A stretch of 64,000 nt of DNA from Acinetobacter venetianus RAG-1 = CIP 110063 (lineage in GTDB: Bacteria > Pseudomonadota > Gammaproteobacteria > Pseudomonadales > Moraxellaceae): NCBI RefSeq assembly GCF_000368585.1, contig NZ_KB849558.1:848722-912721 (forward strand). Direction: 5' to 3'. A program made the position numbers and the translations under genes. The notes beneath the pieces were generated by a model. The model saw only the letters and a list, made by a program, of their open reading frames with translations, was not told the DNA's origin and made no database searches. Of this stretch, positions 18,718 to 31,351 are shown piece after piece; within the stretch, counting starts at the first letter, position 1, and the number at the start of each line of letters is the position of its first letter.

Positions 18718-18969
18718 TTACTTACTACTCAATGCTTCGATAACGGCTTCAGCAGTGATGCGTGCCGAAAATGGATTTTGTCCCGTAATCAGATTACCGT
18801 CTCGAACAACATTTGGTGCAAATGGAATTAATTTTTTCTCATAATATCCACCGCGCTCTTTTGATATTTGCTCAGCATTGTAAGGTACTTTTTTAGCTAC
18901 ACCTGCCAACACTTCTTCACACCAAGCAAAACCAGTAATTTTTTTATCTTTAATGAGGTAGTTGCGCAT
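18718..18969 (-). pseudogene. C-terminal remnant of a DJ-1/PfpI-family (type 1 glutamine amidotransferase-like) gene
   Basis: The 83 codons correspond to the last third of a DJ-1/PfpI-superfamily protein (usual length about 225-230). Recognisable parts are ITGFAWCEEVLAGVAKKVPY and FAPNVVRDGNLITGQNP. The nucleophile-elbow cysteine and N-terminal Rossmann part are missing. The apparent ATG stands directly after an in-frame stop, 30 bases from another truncated gene in the opposite direction, so this is most likely the scar of a deletion. A short expressed peptide cannot be excluded. Confidence 0.7.
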
Positions 18970-18976
18970 TCAATAA

Positions 18977-19186
18977 ACCGTAATTGAAGCAAAAGCGCAA
19001 GTCATGTTAGCCCTCCAAGAACAAGTTTGGCCTTTAATTTCAAAAGGACAATTAAAACCTTTGTTATTTAAAACTTTTGATCTTGAGGACGCACATCTAG
19101 CACATGAGTTTCTGACTCACGGTGAGCATGTTGGTAAGTTGGTTCTTATCGTTAAAAGACAAAATAGAAAAGGATTTCTACTTTAG
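18977..19186 (+). pseudogene. C-terminal remnant of an NAD(P)H:quinone oxidoreductase (zinc-type ADH family)
   Basis: The frame open from 18977 carries the tail of a medium-chain quinone oxidoreductase: a block around VWPLISKGQLKPLLFKTF, then LEDAHLAHEFLTHGEHVGKLVL, the usual family ending. The coenzyme-binding and catalytic domains (about 260 residues) are absent. Similarity starts immediately next to the truncated DJ-1-like gene on the other strand, so both were cut at one junction near 18970-18977. Its stop lies inside the terminator at 19168-19203. Confidence 0.7.
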
Positions 19187-19203
19187 GCTTAGAAATCCTT
19201 TTT
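19168..19203 (+). terminator. terminator after the quinone oxidoreductase remnant
   Basis: Stem AAAAGGATTTCTA / TAGAAATCCTTTT with a 9-base loop and T run. The 5' arm overlaps the last codons of the remnant. It may also stop transcripts from the SDR gene on the other strand. Confidence 0.75.
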
Positions 19204-19227
19204 AAAATATGAGAGACACTTTGTAGG

Positions 19228-20022
19228 TTATAGCTTCTTCTCTAACCGCCGATCCATTAACTTAAATAAAGGACGAGTTAGACTCATGACGGTATTGGGT
19301 GCGGTATTCAATAATGCATTGGCAATTGCCCCACTTGTACTGGTCACTCGATATGGTTTTTCTTGTACAGCTTTGACTAACCAACCAGCCGCTGTATCTG
19401 TATCCAACATACGCATATGTTTATAAATCTTAGTCTTAGAAGACATCGGGGTTCTCACCATCGGGAAATACACGATACTTACATTAATCCCTTGATCTCC
19501 TAGTTCCATTTTTAATGATCGCGAAAATGATTCAAGTGCAGATTTACTGGCTAAGTAAGCTGAAAATAATGGAATCGGGACTTGTGTAGACATGGTTGAT
19601 ACATTGACGACATGCCCATGACCATTCGCTAAAAAATGTGGTAACAGTGCTAAGGTTAGACGTACCGCTGCAAAATAGTTTATTTGCATGGTGCGTTCAT
19701 AATCATGCAGTCTGTCTAATGCTTCCATGATCGGTCGACGAATTGACCGAGCTGCATTATTAATTAGAACATCAACGGTTTTATGTTCACTCAGGATTTT
19801 TTCTATACACTGTTGAGCATCATCATTTTTAGTAATATCAGTAGGATAAATCCAAGCTTGACCGCCCTGTTGCTGAATAAGATTTTGTACACGCTCTAAC
19901 TCATCACTACGACGCGCAACGATGCAAACTTTAGCGCCTAAGGATGCAAGCTGAATAGCTGCTTGTTCTCCTATTCCACTCGATCCCCCTGTCAGTATGA
20001 TTGTTTTTCCATTTAAGCTCAT
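19228..20022 (-). CDS. short-chain dehydrogenase/reductase (SDR), 264 aa
   Basis: This classical SDR enzyme binds NAD(P) through TGGSSGIG (residues 11-18) and NNAA (88-91). The active-site set is Ser142, Tyr156 and Lys160 (YLASK). The Arg pair after strand 2 (VARRSDE) favours NADP. A basic C-terminal tail (LFKLMDRRLEKKL) and the ending PNTVMSLTRPLF resemble SDR domains acting on lipid-like substrates, but I cannot name the substrate. The gene stands alone, with no clear operon partner. The next gene upstream (ycaO-like) is 228 bases away behind a terminator. Confidence 0.82.
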   Translation of the reverse strand: MSLNGKTIILTGGSSGIGEQAAIQLASLGAKVCIVARRSDELERVQNLIQQQGGQAWIYPTDITKNDDAQQCIEKILSEHKTVDVLINNAARSIRRPIMEALDRLHDYERTMQINYFAAVRLTLALLPHFLANGHGHVVNVSTMSTQVPIPLFSAYLASKSALESFSRSLKMELGDQGINVSIVYFPMVRTPMSSKTKIYKHMRMLDTDTAAGWLVKAVQEKPYRVTSTSGAIANALLNTAPNTVMSLTRPLFKLMDRRLEKKL

Positions 20023-20206
20023 ATCACCTTCCTATGGTCAGTAGAAATATTGTTCTATGATGTTTAGCATCAAATGCTTTATTTTATAGATGTATTTTTG
20101 TTTGATTTTGACCCCATAGCATGCATTTTATCGCCGCTTAGATCAAATAAATGTATATAGGCTGTGCTGTTAAAATTCTAAAAAGTATTCATTTTCTTAG
20201 AGACAT

Positions 20207-20237
20207 AAAAAAGTGCATGATAGACATGCACTTTTTT
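20207..20237 (-). terminator. terminator of the osmC-ycaO gene
   Basis: Perfect stem AAAAAAGTGCATG / CATGCACTTTTTT with a 5-base loop, 13 bases past the stop codon. Confidence 0.85.
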
Positions 20238-20250
20238 ATAAAATTATTTA

Positions 20251-22452
20251 TTAAGCTACAGCAACTGCTTTAGCTCTTGCAGCATGTAGTTTCTTATAGC
20301 TTTCGATTAAGCGTAAGTGGCGATCTAGCCCTTCAAGTTTCATACTTGTAGGTGTTAAACCATAGAATTTAACATTGCCTTCAACTGAACCCACAACCGC
20401 TTCCATACGTTCTTGACCGAACATACGACGGAAATTCACATCGTAGTCTTCCAGTTCCATTTCATCATCTAAGACAACTTCAAGTACCACATTCATGCAT
20501 TGATAGAACAAACCACGTTCTACAGTGTTAGTGTTGTACTGTAAGAATTGCTCAACAAGGTCTTTTGCTTCTTCAAATTGTTGCAAAGCTAGATAAATGA
20601 GAAGTTTAAGTTCTAGGAGAGTAAGCTGTCCCCACACGGTATTGTCATCAAACTCGATTCCAATCAGCGTGGTGATTTCCGTATAGTCGTCTAGTTCACA
20701 TTCTTCTAAGCGTTCAACAAGTGCTTCTAATTGAGAGTTGTCTAGTCGGTGAATATTAAGAATATCTTCGCGGAAAGCTAAGGCTTTGTTGGTATTATCC
20801 CAAATTAAATCTTCAACCAAATAAATTTCAGAATAATCTGGTACTAAGATACGGCAAGCTGTTGCACCTAAATGCTCATAGACTGCCATATAAACTTCTT
20901 TGCCCATTTCTTCTAAGATGCCAAATAGTTCGGCAGCTTCATCTGCATTTGAGTTTTCACCTTCATTGGTGAAATCCCATTCGACAAAATCATAGTCAGA
21001 TTTTGCACTGAAGAAACGCCAAGACACCAAGCCGCTCGAATCAATAAAGTGTTCCACAAAATTATTTGGTTCAGTCACTGCTTCACTTTGGAAGGTTGGC
21101 TGTGGTAAGTCATTGAGACCTTCAAAACTACGACCTTGTAATAACTCTGTCAGACTACGCTCTAAAGCAACTTCAAAACTTGGATGCGCACCAAATGAGG
21201 CAAATACCCCGCCAGTACGTGGGTTCATTAAGGTCACACACATCACTGGGAATTGACCACCTAAAGATGCGTCTTTCACGAGGACTGGAAAACCTTGTTC
21301 CTCTAAACCTTTGATGCCTGCCACAATACTTGGGTATTTTGCTAAAACATCTTCAGGTACATCAGGTAATGCAATCTCACCTTCAATAATTTCACGCTTA
21401 ACAGCACGCTCAAAAATTTCAGATAAACATTGCACTTGAGCTTCAGCTAAAGTATTACCTGCACTCATCCCATTACTGAGATATAAGTTTTCGATCAAAT
21501 TTGATGGAAAATAAACAACTTCTTGATCTGATTGACGAACAAAAGGTAGTGAACAAATACCGCGCTCGGTATTGCCTGAGTTCGTATCGTAGAGATGTGT
21601 ACCCAGTAATTCATCTTCAGGATCATAGATTTCTAAGCAATATTCATCCAAGATTTCTTTCGGTAATTCACCATTTGAACCCGGCTTAAACCATTTTTCA
21701 TCTGGGTAATGCACAAATTCAGCATTTGCAATTTCCTCACCCCAAAATTGATCGTTATAAAAGAAATTACAGTTCAAACGCTCGATAAATTCACCGAGCG
21801 CTGATGCGAGTGCGCTTTCTTTGGTTGAGCCTTTGCCATTGGTAAAACACATGGGTGATTGAGCATCACGAATATGCAGCGACCATACGTTGGGTACGAT
21901 ATTGCGCCATGAAGCGATTTCAATCTTCATACCTAAGCCAGCCAAAATACCTGACATATTGGCAATCGTTTCTTCAAGCGGCAGATCTTTGCCTTGAATA
22001 AAAGTGCTATTTTCAGAAGTCAGGCTTGGCATTAATAATGCCTGAGCATCGGCATCAATACTTTCTACTTCTTCAATAATAAATTCAGGGCCAGTTTGAA
22101 TCACTTTCTTTACGGTACAGCGATCAATTGAACGTAAAATCCCTTGGCGATCTTTTTCAGAAATATCAGCTGGAAGTTCAACCTGAATTTTAAAAATTTG
22201 CTTGTAGCGGTTTTCAGGATCAACAATATTGTTTTGAGATAAGCGAATATTATCTGTTGGAATATCACGCGCGGCACAATAGACTTTGACAAAGTAAGCA
22301 GCACAGAGGGCTGATGAAGCCAAGAAATAATCAAATGGACCAGGTGCTGAGCCATCCCCTTTATAGCGAATAGGTTGATCGGCGATCACTGTAAAATCGT
22401 CGAATTTGGCTTCTTGTCGAAGGTTGTCGAGGTAATTAACCTTGATTTCCAT
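20251..22452 (-). CDS. OsmC domain fused to YcaO (E. coli YcaO-type protein)
   Basis: This fusion protein has 733 residues. Residues 1-130 are an OsmC/Ohr-like domain with two cysteines at the expected places (Cys50 in SSALC, Cys112 in RCTVKKV). From about 150 to the end it follows the E. coli YcaO protein closely: FIQGKDLPLE, VPNVWSLHIRD, the ATP-site segments SALGEFIERL (about 217-226) and LSEIFERAVKREI (about 343-355), GICSLPFVRQSDQ, SLGGQFPVMCV and a helical C-terminal domain. YcaO proteins use ATP to activate amide backbones. E. coli YcaO has been linked to ribosomal protein S12 methylthiolation with RimO. No peptide substrate or azoline partner gene lies nearby. AGGTG precedes the ATG. 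The 328-base gap upstream is AT-rich and holds its promoter. Confidence 0.88.
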   Translation of the reverse strand: MEIKVNYLDNLRQEAKFDDFTVIADQPIRYKGDGSAPGPFDYFLASSALCAAYFVKVYCAARDIPTDNIRLSQNNIVDPENRYKQIFKIQVELPADISEKDRQGILRSIDRCTVKKVIQTGPEFIIEEVESIDADAQALLMPSLTSENSTFIQGKDLPLEETIANMSGILAGLGMKIEIASWRNIVPNVWSLHIRDAQSPMCFTNGKGSTKESALASALGEFIERLNCNFFYNDQFWGEEIANAEFVHYPDEKWFKPGSNGELPKEILDEYCLEIYDPEDELLGTHLYDTNSGNTERGICSLPFVRQSDQEVVYFPSNLIENLYLSNGMSAGNTLAEAQVQCLSEIFERAVKREIIEGEIALPDVPEDVLAKYPSIVAGIKGLEEQGFPVLVKDASLGGQFPVMCVTLMNPRTGGVFASFGAHPSFEVALERSLTELLQGRSFEGLNDLPQPTFQSEAVTEPNNFVEHFIDSSGLVSWRFFSAKSDYDFVEWDFTNEGENSNADEAAELFGILEEMGKEVYMAVYEHLGATACRILVPDYSEIYLVEDLIWDNTNKALAFREDILNIHRLDNSQLEALVERLEECELDDYTEITTLIGIEFDDNTVWGQLTLLELKLLIYLALQQFEEAKDLVEQFLQYNTNTVERGLFYQCMNVVLEVVLDDEMELEDYDVNFRRMFGQERMEAVVGSVEGNVKFYGLTPTSMKLEGLDRHLRLIESYKKLHAARAKAVAVA

Positions 22453-22740
22453 GCTGGCACCTAAATGGGTCTGATGTGAAGATTACACAAGAGATTGAAA
22501 AATATTGATAAAAAGTCGAATTATGGATATGAAATTGACTTAAATGAACGATGTTGGTCGTGCAATGAACTCACTGTACAACTGAAACTCGAATGGATGG
22601 CGGTATTATAGTGTGATTTTGTTGAATTGATAACTTTTGTCTGTTCTTCCAGCTTATTTATGAACAATTCATAAATTAAAAATGATTAGGCATAACCTAA
22701 AACTATAAATCTAAAAGGTTCGGTTTTAAATGTTTAGCTT

Positions 22741-22773
22741 AAAAATGTCAGATGTAAATTTTAGCATCTGACA
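22741..22773 (-). terminator. terminator of the lipocalin gene
   Basis: On the minus strand, TGTCAGATG and CATCTGACA pair around a 10-base loop and are followed by five T. It lies just past the stop codon. Confidence 0.8.
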
Positions 22774-22780
22774 ACAATCA

Positions 22781-23338
22781 TTATTGGCTCGTATGTGGCG
22801 TTTTAATCAATTCAGATAAGTCATAGCCTTGTTGTTTTGCAGTTTCGAGATAGGATTGATAAGTTGCTTCATCAATAGTTGGCGTTCTTGAAAGTAACCA
22901 CAAATATTTATTTGATGGCCCACCAACCAACGCAACTTTATAGTCTGGATCAACTCTGAGTACCCAATAGTCCCCTTTAGTAAAAGGAATCCAGCGTAGT
23001 GCTTTTGGCATAAAACTTACTTTTAATTTACTCATGCCTGCATTGTCTGGATAAGCGATTCCAACGGACTGATCCATTTGATCTGATTTATTACGACAGC
23101 TATTGATAACTTGGATTGTATTATTCGCATTCAATGAATATTTTGCAGTGGTATCACTCACGCATTGACGCTGAAAATACATAGGTAAATGTGCAATTTC
23201 ATACCATTTCCCTGCATATTGTTTAATATCAATTTTATCGACTGCAGTGGGCTTAGCTGTATCAGCGAAAGTAGCCATACTTAACGCCGCGAGAGAAATT
23301 GATAATACTGCGCTACTGCATAACACTTTAATGTTCAT
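22781..23338 (-). CDS. lipocalin family protein (Blc-like)
   Basis: This 185-residue exported lipocalin has a signal peptide (residues 1-25, cleaved near TFADTA) and the lipocalin first motif GKWYEIAHLPMYFQRQC (about 42-58), followed by a small beta-barrel with KGDYWVLRVDPDY and YLWLLSRTP. These are typical of bacterial Blc proteins that bind lysophospholipids or fatty acids. I see no clear lipobox cysteine at the signal peptide end, so it is probably periplasmic and not a lipoprotein. It is a single gene with its own terminator. Confidence 0.85.
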   Translation of the reverse strand: MNIKVLCSSAVLSISLAALSMATFADTAKPTAVDKIDIKQYAGKWYEIAHLPMYFQRQCVSDTTAKYSLNANNTIQVINSCRNKSDQMDQSVGIAYPDNAGMSKLKVSFMPKALRWIPFTKGDYWVLRVDPDYKVALVGGPSNKYLWLLSRTPTIDEATYQSYLETAKQQGYDLSELIKTPHTSQ

Positions 23339-23471
23339 TTAATCCTCAATCTTATTAATACAATACTTTTCAACTATAAAAAGTCTACCGCGAATAAAAT
23401 GTGAGAATGTAAATGTATACGTTTCAAAGCATATTTTTACGTATAGAGATGATATTGAAAGAATTAAAAAC

Positions 23472-23501
23472 AAAAAAAGTTGAAGATTAACTTCAACTTT
23501 T
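23472..23501 (-). terminator. terminator of the amino acid permease gene
   Basis: On the minus strand, AAAAGTTGAAG and CTTCAACTTTT pair around 5 bases and run into a seven-T tract. Confidence 0.85.
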
Positions 23502-23516
23502 CGTGTCAGTTTAAAA

Positions 23517-24998
23517 TTAAACTTCTTTGTTTTTGTAAAAAATAGCGTAACTTACATAACATGCGATCATAAATAAGATACAGCAGACAAAACCAACTTG
23601 CATCGAAGGATCAGTCACCATACTAATACAGGTGATCACACAGAACACGCCACCTAAGATGGGTGTTAGTGGGAATAATGGTGCAGCAAATTTAAGATCT
23701 TTGACTGTTTTACCTGATTTAATCCATTGTCTACGGAAGTTAAACTGCGATACGCAGATCGAAATCCAAACAACAACCATGGTGAATGCAGCAACACCTA
23801 ACAAGTTTTTGAAAATTGTTTCTGGTGCAAAATGTTCAGACAGTAAGCCCGGAATCGCACCAAACATTGTGACAATGATTGCAACAATAGGTGTGCCTGA
23901 ACGAGTCAGTTTTGAGAATACTTTTGGTAATTGTTTTTTTGCAGACAAAGACCACATCATGCGTGATGCTGCAAATAAACCTGAGTTTGCTGCTGACAAT
24001 AACGCCGTGATGATAACAAAACGGATAATGTCTTCGGCATAAGGAATACCAATATAGTTAAATACGGTTACGAATGGACTGTTACTTACTGAGTTTGCAT
24101 TTAAGCCAGCCATTTCATACGGTAGTAATGCACAAATCACCACAATTGTGCCCACAAAGAAAATCAATAAACGCCAAATCGCTGCATTGATTGCTTTAGG
24201 AACGGTTTTCGCTGGATTCTCTGCTTCACCTGCTGCAACACCGATTAGCTCTGTACCTGAAAATGCAAAGTTTACAATTAACATCGTTGCAAAAATTGGG
24301 AAGATGCCATTTGGGAACCAACCATGTTCAGTCAATTTACTAAATAAAGGTGCAGATTCATGACCGTGATATGGGATAAAGCCAAAAATTGCAGCTAAAC
24401 CAAGTGCAATAAAGCAAATAATTGTCAGTACTTTAACCAAAGAAAGCCAAAACTCAGACTCCGCAAAGAACCGTGTTGAACTGACATTGAGCGTAAAGAC
24501 CAAACCGGCAAATACTAATGTCCATGTCCACATGGAAATTGAAGGAAACCATTCCTGCATCAACAGTGCAGCAGCAGTAAATTCCGTACCAAGAGTCGCC
24601 GTCCAAGTTAGCCAATATAACCATGTAATCATATAGCCAGTTCCCGGGCCAATATAAGTACGCGCATATTCACCAAAAGAACCCGAAACTGGCATTTGTA
24701 CTGCCAACTCCCCCAAGCACAACATCACCATGTAGGCAATTATGCCTCCAAGTAGATACGATAAAATTGCACCTACAGGACCTGCTTGAGAAATTACATC
24801 TCCTGAACCTAGAAATAAACCTGTTCCGATCGCGCCACCAAGTGAAATCATAACCAAATGACGTTTGGTCATGGCGCGTTTCAATGGCTTACCAACTTCT
24901 ATTTCTGAGGTAGAAATAGTATTTGAGCTACCTTGGGATACATATTGCTCACTCAGGCATTCACCTGAGAGAAATGTCTTGTCATTATTGTTGCTCAT
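23517..24998 (-). CDS. amino acid permease (AAT family), probably for arginine or another basic amino acid
   Basis: This 12-helix APC-superfamily permease has 493 residues. After a 40-residue cytoplasmic N-terminus it shows the AAT signature RHLVMISLGGAIGTGLFLGSG (helix 1, about 45-65), GELAVQMPVSGSFGEYA, and FAFSGTELIGVAAGEAENPAKTVPKA in the middle. It lies 171 bases downstream of astE on the same strand but has its own terminator. I infer uptake of arginine or ornithine from its place after the arginine operon. The family also carries lysine, proline, GABA and aromatic amino acids, and the sequence alone does not decide. Confidence 0.85.
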   Translation of the reverse strand: MSNNNDKTFLSGECLSEQYVSQGSSNTISTSEIEVGKPLKRAMTKRHLVMISLGGAIGTGLFLGSGDVISQAGPVGAILSYLLGGIIAYMVMLCLGELAVQMPVSGSFGEYARTYIGPGTGYMITWLYWLTWTATLGTEFTAAALLMQEWFPSISMWTWTLVFAGLVFTLNVSSTRFFAESEFWLSLVKVLTIICFIALGLAAIFGFIPYHGHESAPLFSKLTEHGWFPNGIFPIFATMLIVNFAFSGTELIGVAAGEAENPAKTVPKAINAAIWRLLIFFVGTIVVICALLPYEMAGLNANSVSNSPFVTVFNYIGIPYAEDIIRFVIITALLSAANSGLFAASRMMWSLSAKKQLPKVFSKLTRSGTPIVAIIVTMFGAIPGLLSEHFAPETIFKNLLGVAAFTMVVVWISICVSQFNFRRQWIKSGKTVKDLKFAAPLFPLTPILGGVFCVITCISMVTDPSMQVGFVCCILFMIACYVSYAIFYKNKEV

Positions 24999-25169
24999 TC
25001 ACGATCACTCCAACGATATTTTTATGACAACCTGTCCTTGCTGTTTCACTTTCATAAAAAATTAATATCTATATTTAGATACTTTTTCTGCATTTTATTT
25101 TTTACTGAATATCCATATTCAAACTCCATCTATCCTTGAAAGATTCAACCGATCATTTTGGTTGTGCTC

Positions 25170-26144
25170 TTATTCAATTTCTTTTAAAACTAATCCAGCT
25201 CTTAACCCGATTTTGACCTTTGGGTTTGGAAACAGAATCCAAACCTGAGTATCTTGAGCCTTATAATCACCTATTGATTGTGTAGCAATGACCTCACCTT
25301 TCTGAAAAGTTGAAAAGTTAGGTGCATCTGCGCTTAATTTGAGTTGAAAATCTTCACTTTGTTTTAAGATTGAATCTGCAACCTTAAATTGACGAATTTT
25401 TGGTTTTTTGCGTTGAGGCAAAGCTTGCTCAGAAATGACAGCACGTAAAACTTGATCAATATCTGCAAATTCTGAGAGATCATTTTGACCAAAAGCTTTT
25501 GCTTTGCCCAATTCCAAGGTGCTGCTTTCAGCGTGCAACATTTCACTGCTAAAATGGGTAAATGTTTTCCCTACTGAATTGTGATAGACCAATGCATCTA
25601 AATTTGCAGCTTTCAGACTTTCAATTAAGAAGTCATCATAAGCGCGAGTTTGGTAAGGAAATAATGCAAATACGGGTAGTAAAGAGGCTCGAATCGCGGT
25701 ATGTAAATCATAGTGATAACGTTGCGCATCTTTATCACTTTGTTCAAAAAATTGTGCTGTGACTTGTTCTAATTGTGCTGCACGTTGCGTTTCTTGATCT
25801 TGTACTAAAGTTTTATACGCTCCGCAGAACATACGATTCATATCATTTTCAAGATAACGAATACCTTGTCGAATGGCTTGAGGATTACCTAAAACGAAAA
25901 GGATACGTGTAGATAAAGCTAAGCGTTCTGCAAAGAGATCTTTAATAATATTTGCGAGTAATTCAATCGGGGCAGTTTCATTGCCATGAATACCAGCAGA
26001 AAGTACGATGGTTTTTCTATAATGTGCTTTTGGCGTACATTGCAATAGCCCTTCACCTAGCCATTGCCATGTAAAGCCAGCCACTTCACCATGATTGTGC
26101 TTAGGCGCTTGTTGTTCTAACGTCAACGTTAATAGATCAACCAT
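25170..26144 (-). CDS. astE: succinylglutamate desuccinylase
   Basis: This zinc amidohydrolase of the aspartoacylase/M14 type (324 residues) catalyses the last AST step, N-succinylglutamate to succinate and glutamate. Zinc ligands are visible in [14 protein letters not shown] (about 49-62) and [15 protein letters not shown] and [14 protein letters not shown] (with the catalytic Glu) follow the family pattern. It is the last gene of the astCADBE order, 33 bases after astB. Confidence 0.93.
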   Translation of the reverse strand: MVDLLTLTLEQQAPKHNHGEVAGFTWQWLGEGLLQCTPKAHYRKTIVLSAGIHGNETAPIELLANIIKDLFAERLALSTRILFVLGNPQAIRQGIRYLENDMNRMFCGAYKTLVQDQETQRAAQLEQVTAQFFEQSDKDAQRYHYDLHTAIRASLLPVFALFPYQTRAYDDFLIESLKAANLDALVYHNSVGKTFTHFSSEMLHAESSTLELGKAKAFGQNDLSEFADIDQVLRAVISEQALPQRKKPKIRQFKVADSILKQSEDFQLKLSADAPNFSTFQKGEVIATQSIGDYKAQDTQVWILFPNPKVKIGLRAGLVLKEIE

Positions 26145-26177
26145 GTACTTTCATCCTTAAAAGCAGTTGTTTAGTAT

Positions 26178-27518
26178 TTATCTTTGGAAGTGATAAACCG
26201 AACCTAAAGCTAAAATTTTGGTGAGTTCATCAAGTGCGGTACGGCTCTCAATGAGTAAGTTTGGATCAGCTAAATCATCTTGAGAAAGCTCATCACGATA
26301 ATGTTGATCCACCCACTGATTTAAGGTTTTGAATAAATCATCATTCATAAATAAGTTTGGATTGACCGCAGCAAGTTCAGCGTCATTCACTGCAACACGT
26401 AAGCGTAAACAAGCAGGCCCACCACCATTTCGCATACTTTCACGCAGATCAAAAACCTTGATGTCATCAATTGGTGTACCCATTTGAATCATGTCATTCA
26501 AATAGCTCCACACAGCTTGGTTTTGACGAGATTCTTCTGGAACAACGATGCTCATACCACCATCAGTACGCGTCAAAATTTGGCTATTGAATAAATATGT
26601 TGAGACAGCATCTTCAACACTTACTCTGTTTTCTGGCACTTCGATTGAAATAAATTCTTGCTCAATGCCCGCCATTTTTTGACGAATTTCATTTAATGCA
26701 TCAGCTTGATTTAAGAAAGCTTGCTGATGATGAAATAAAACTTGTTGGTTGCTGACTGCAATCACATCGTTATGAAAAACGCCCTTATCAATCACATCAG
26801 GATTTTGCTGAATAAATGCTGTACGTTTTTCATCTAAACGATGTAAACGTGCAACAGCTTCACTCGCTTCACGTGTTTGACGTGCAGGGAATTTCTGTGG
26901 TGCAACCTTGCCGCCAAGCTGTTGTTGACCGTAAACAAAAACTTGGATACCTGCTCGATCGTATCCGCCACCTAAACGGTTATGGTTTGCTGCACCTTCA
27001 TCACCAAACAGTGCCGCTTCAGGCAATGCTTCGTGATGCGCGAAATATACATCATTATTGAACATCGCTTGAAGGATACGGGTTGTCGTATGATGCTCTA
27101 TTGATCGATGGAACTTATTATTTAAGTTTGCGGCGGTAAAATGTACACGTCCATCCGCACTATCAGCTGATGGAGAAACCGTACACGAGTTTGCTGTCCA
27201 CATAGATGACGCAGAACTGAGCGATGATAACAATGCTGGTGCGGTGCGCATTGCTTGAGCTATCACATCAATATCACTGCCTGTAAAACCTAAACGACGT
27301 AATGTCGGTACATGTGGTCGTTCTTGCGGAGCAAATACCCCTTGTTTGAGTCCAAGATCAGCAAGTGCTTTCATTTTCATGAGGCCTTGTTTTGCTGCTA
27401 ATCGTGGATTCGACGTGTTATTACGGTTTTTCGTTGAAGCAACATTACCAAAAGATAAGCCTGCATAATGATGCGTAGGGCCAACTAAACCATCAAAATT
27501 AATTTCAAAACCTGACAT
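26178..27518 (-). CDS. astB: N-succinylarginine dihydrolase
   Basis: This 446-residue amidinotransferase-fold enzyme hydrolyses N2-succinylarginine to N2-succinylornithine, CO2 and two ammonia. It starts [22 protein letters not shown], a family hallmark given here in part ([12 protein letters not shown]). It keeps the catalytic Cys in the C-terminal [11 protein letters not shown] segment, and [21 protein letters not shown] core residues are also present ([10 protein letters not shown]). Length and order fit the AST operon. Confidence 0.95.
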   Translation of the reverse strand: MSGFEINFDGLVGPTHHYAGLSFGNVASTKNRNNTSNPRLAAKQGLMKMKALADLGLKQGVFAPQERPHVPTLRRLGFTGSDIDVIAQAMRTAPALLSSLSSASSMWTANSCTVSPSADSADGRVHFTAANLNNKFHRSIEHHTTTRILQAMFNNDVYFAHHEALPEAALFGDEGAANHNRLGGGYDRAGIQVFVYGQQQLGGKVAPQKFPARQTREASEAVARLHRLDEKRTAFIQQNPDVIDKGVFHNDVIAVSNQQVLFHHQQAFLNQADALNEIRQKMAGIEQEFISIEVPENRVSVEDAVSTYLFNSQILTRTDGGMSIVVPEESRQNQAVWSYLNDMIQMGTPIDDIKVFDLRESMRNGGGPACLRLRVAVNDAELAAVNPNLFMNDDLFKTLNQWVDQHYRDELSQDDLADPNLLIESRTALDELTKILALGSVYHFQR

Positions 27519-27536
27519 TTTTTCTCTCCAACCGAT

Positions 27537-30049
<2,513 letters not shown>

Positions 30050-30070
30050 GGTTAGATGCTCACAACAGAT

Positions 30071-31276
30071 TTAGAAACGTGCTAATGCACGAGCAAAACG
30101 CGTTAAACCTTCATCAATATCCTTTTGTGGAATGATAAGTGAAGGCGTAAAACGAACAACATCACCACCAGCGACAAGTGCTAATAGCCCTTCCTCACCT
30201 GCTAATGTCACGATATTTTTTGCTTTGCCTGCATGTTCATCTTTTAGTACGCAACCAATCAATAAACCTTGCCCACGGATTTCTTTAAATAAACCGTATT
30301 CAGCATTCAATTTATTTAATGCATCAACGAAATATTGGTGACGCTGCTTGACGCCATCCAAAACTTCAGGAGTATTAATAAATTCAAATACCGCACCCGC
30401 GACTGCACAAGCCAATGGATTACCACCATAGGTTGTGCCATGATCACCAACAACATACATGTTTGCGTATTTATCAGTAGTAATCATTGCACCGATAGGA
30501 AAACCACCACCTAGTGCTTTTGCTGTGGTTAAAATATCAGGGGTTACACCTGTATTCATGTAGGCATAAAGTGAGCCTGTACGACCAACACCCGTTTGTA
30601 CTTCATCAAAAATCAGTACAGCACCTTTTTCATCACACAGCGCACGTAGACCTTTTAAGAATTCGATATCAGCAGGTAGAACACCGCCTTCACCTTGGAT
30701 TGGCTCTACGATAACCGCGCAAGTTTCATCTGTAATGACAGCTTTTGCAGCTTCTAAATCATTGAATGCTGTATGCTCAATGCCACCTGGTAATGGTGCA
30801 AAATCTTGTGAATATTTAGGTTGTCCGCCAGCAGTTACTGTAAATAAGGTACGACCATGGAATGCATTTTTAAATGCAACGATGTGATTCTTGTGAGGAT
30901 TGCCGCTGAGTAAGCCAACTTTACGCGCAAGTTTTAATGCTGCTTCGTTTGCTTCTGCACCTGAGTTACAGAAAAAGACTTTATCCGCGAACGTGTTTTC
31001 AACTAATTGTTTTGCAAGACGTAACACTGGTTCATTGGTATAACCATTACCAATATGCCAAAGTTTTTGCGCTTGTTCTGTTAATGCATTTACTGCAACA
31101 GGATGTGCATGACCTAAAGCGTTAACTGCAATTCCACCTGCAAAATCGATATATTCTTTATCGTCTTGATCCCAAATACGAGAACCTTCGCCACGAACTA
31201 AAATGAAATTTGCTGGAGCAAAAACTGGAACCATCCAATCATTAAAGTTGCTACGTGTAATTGCTACATCACTCAT
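30071..31276 (-). CDS. astC: succinylornithine transaminase
   Basis: This class III PLP aminotransferase of 401 residues converts N-succinylornithine and 2-oxoglutarate to N-succinylglutamate semialdehyde and glutamate. Visible are [41 protein letters not shown] and the PLP lysine in [12 protein letters not shown]. ArgD has the same fold; position as first gene of the ast operon makes AstC the better call. Confidence 0.93.
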   Translation of the reverse strand: MSDVAITRSNFNDWMVPVFAPANFILVRGEGSRIWDQDDKEYIDFAGGIAVNALGHAHPVAVNALTEQAQKLWHIGNGYTNEPVLRLAKQLVENTFADKVFFCNSGAEANEAALKLARKVGLLSGNPHKNHIVAFKNAFHGRTLFTVTAGGQPKYSQDFAPLPGGIEHTAFNDLEAAKAVITDETCAVIVEPIQGEGGVLPADIEFLKGLRALCDEKGAVLIFDEVQTGVGRTGSLYAYMNTGVTPDILTTAKALGGGFPIGAMITTDKYANMYVVGDHGTTYGGNPLACAVAGAVFEFINTPEVLDGVKQRHQYFVDALNKLNAEYGLFKEIRGQGLLIGCVLKDEHAGKAKNIVTLAGEEGLLALVAGGDVVRFTPSLIIPQKDIDEGLTRFARALARF

Positions 31277-31351
31277 TTTATTTACTCACTTCCTGTTTTT
31301 GATATTCAGGCTTGCTGAATGTTCAACAAGCCATAGTTTGAAATTTGAAAA

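Noticed and set aside
19004..19186. Short reading frame of 60 codons as an intact gene
   Set aside because: It matches only the tail of quinone oxidoreductases, and the frame is open and homologous upstream of its ATG to 18977. It is a remnant.
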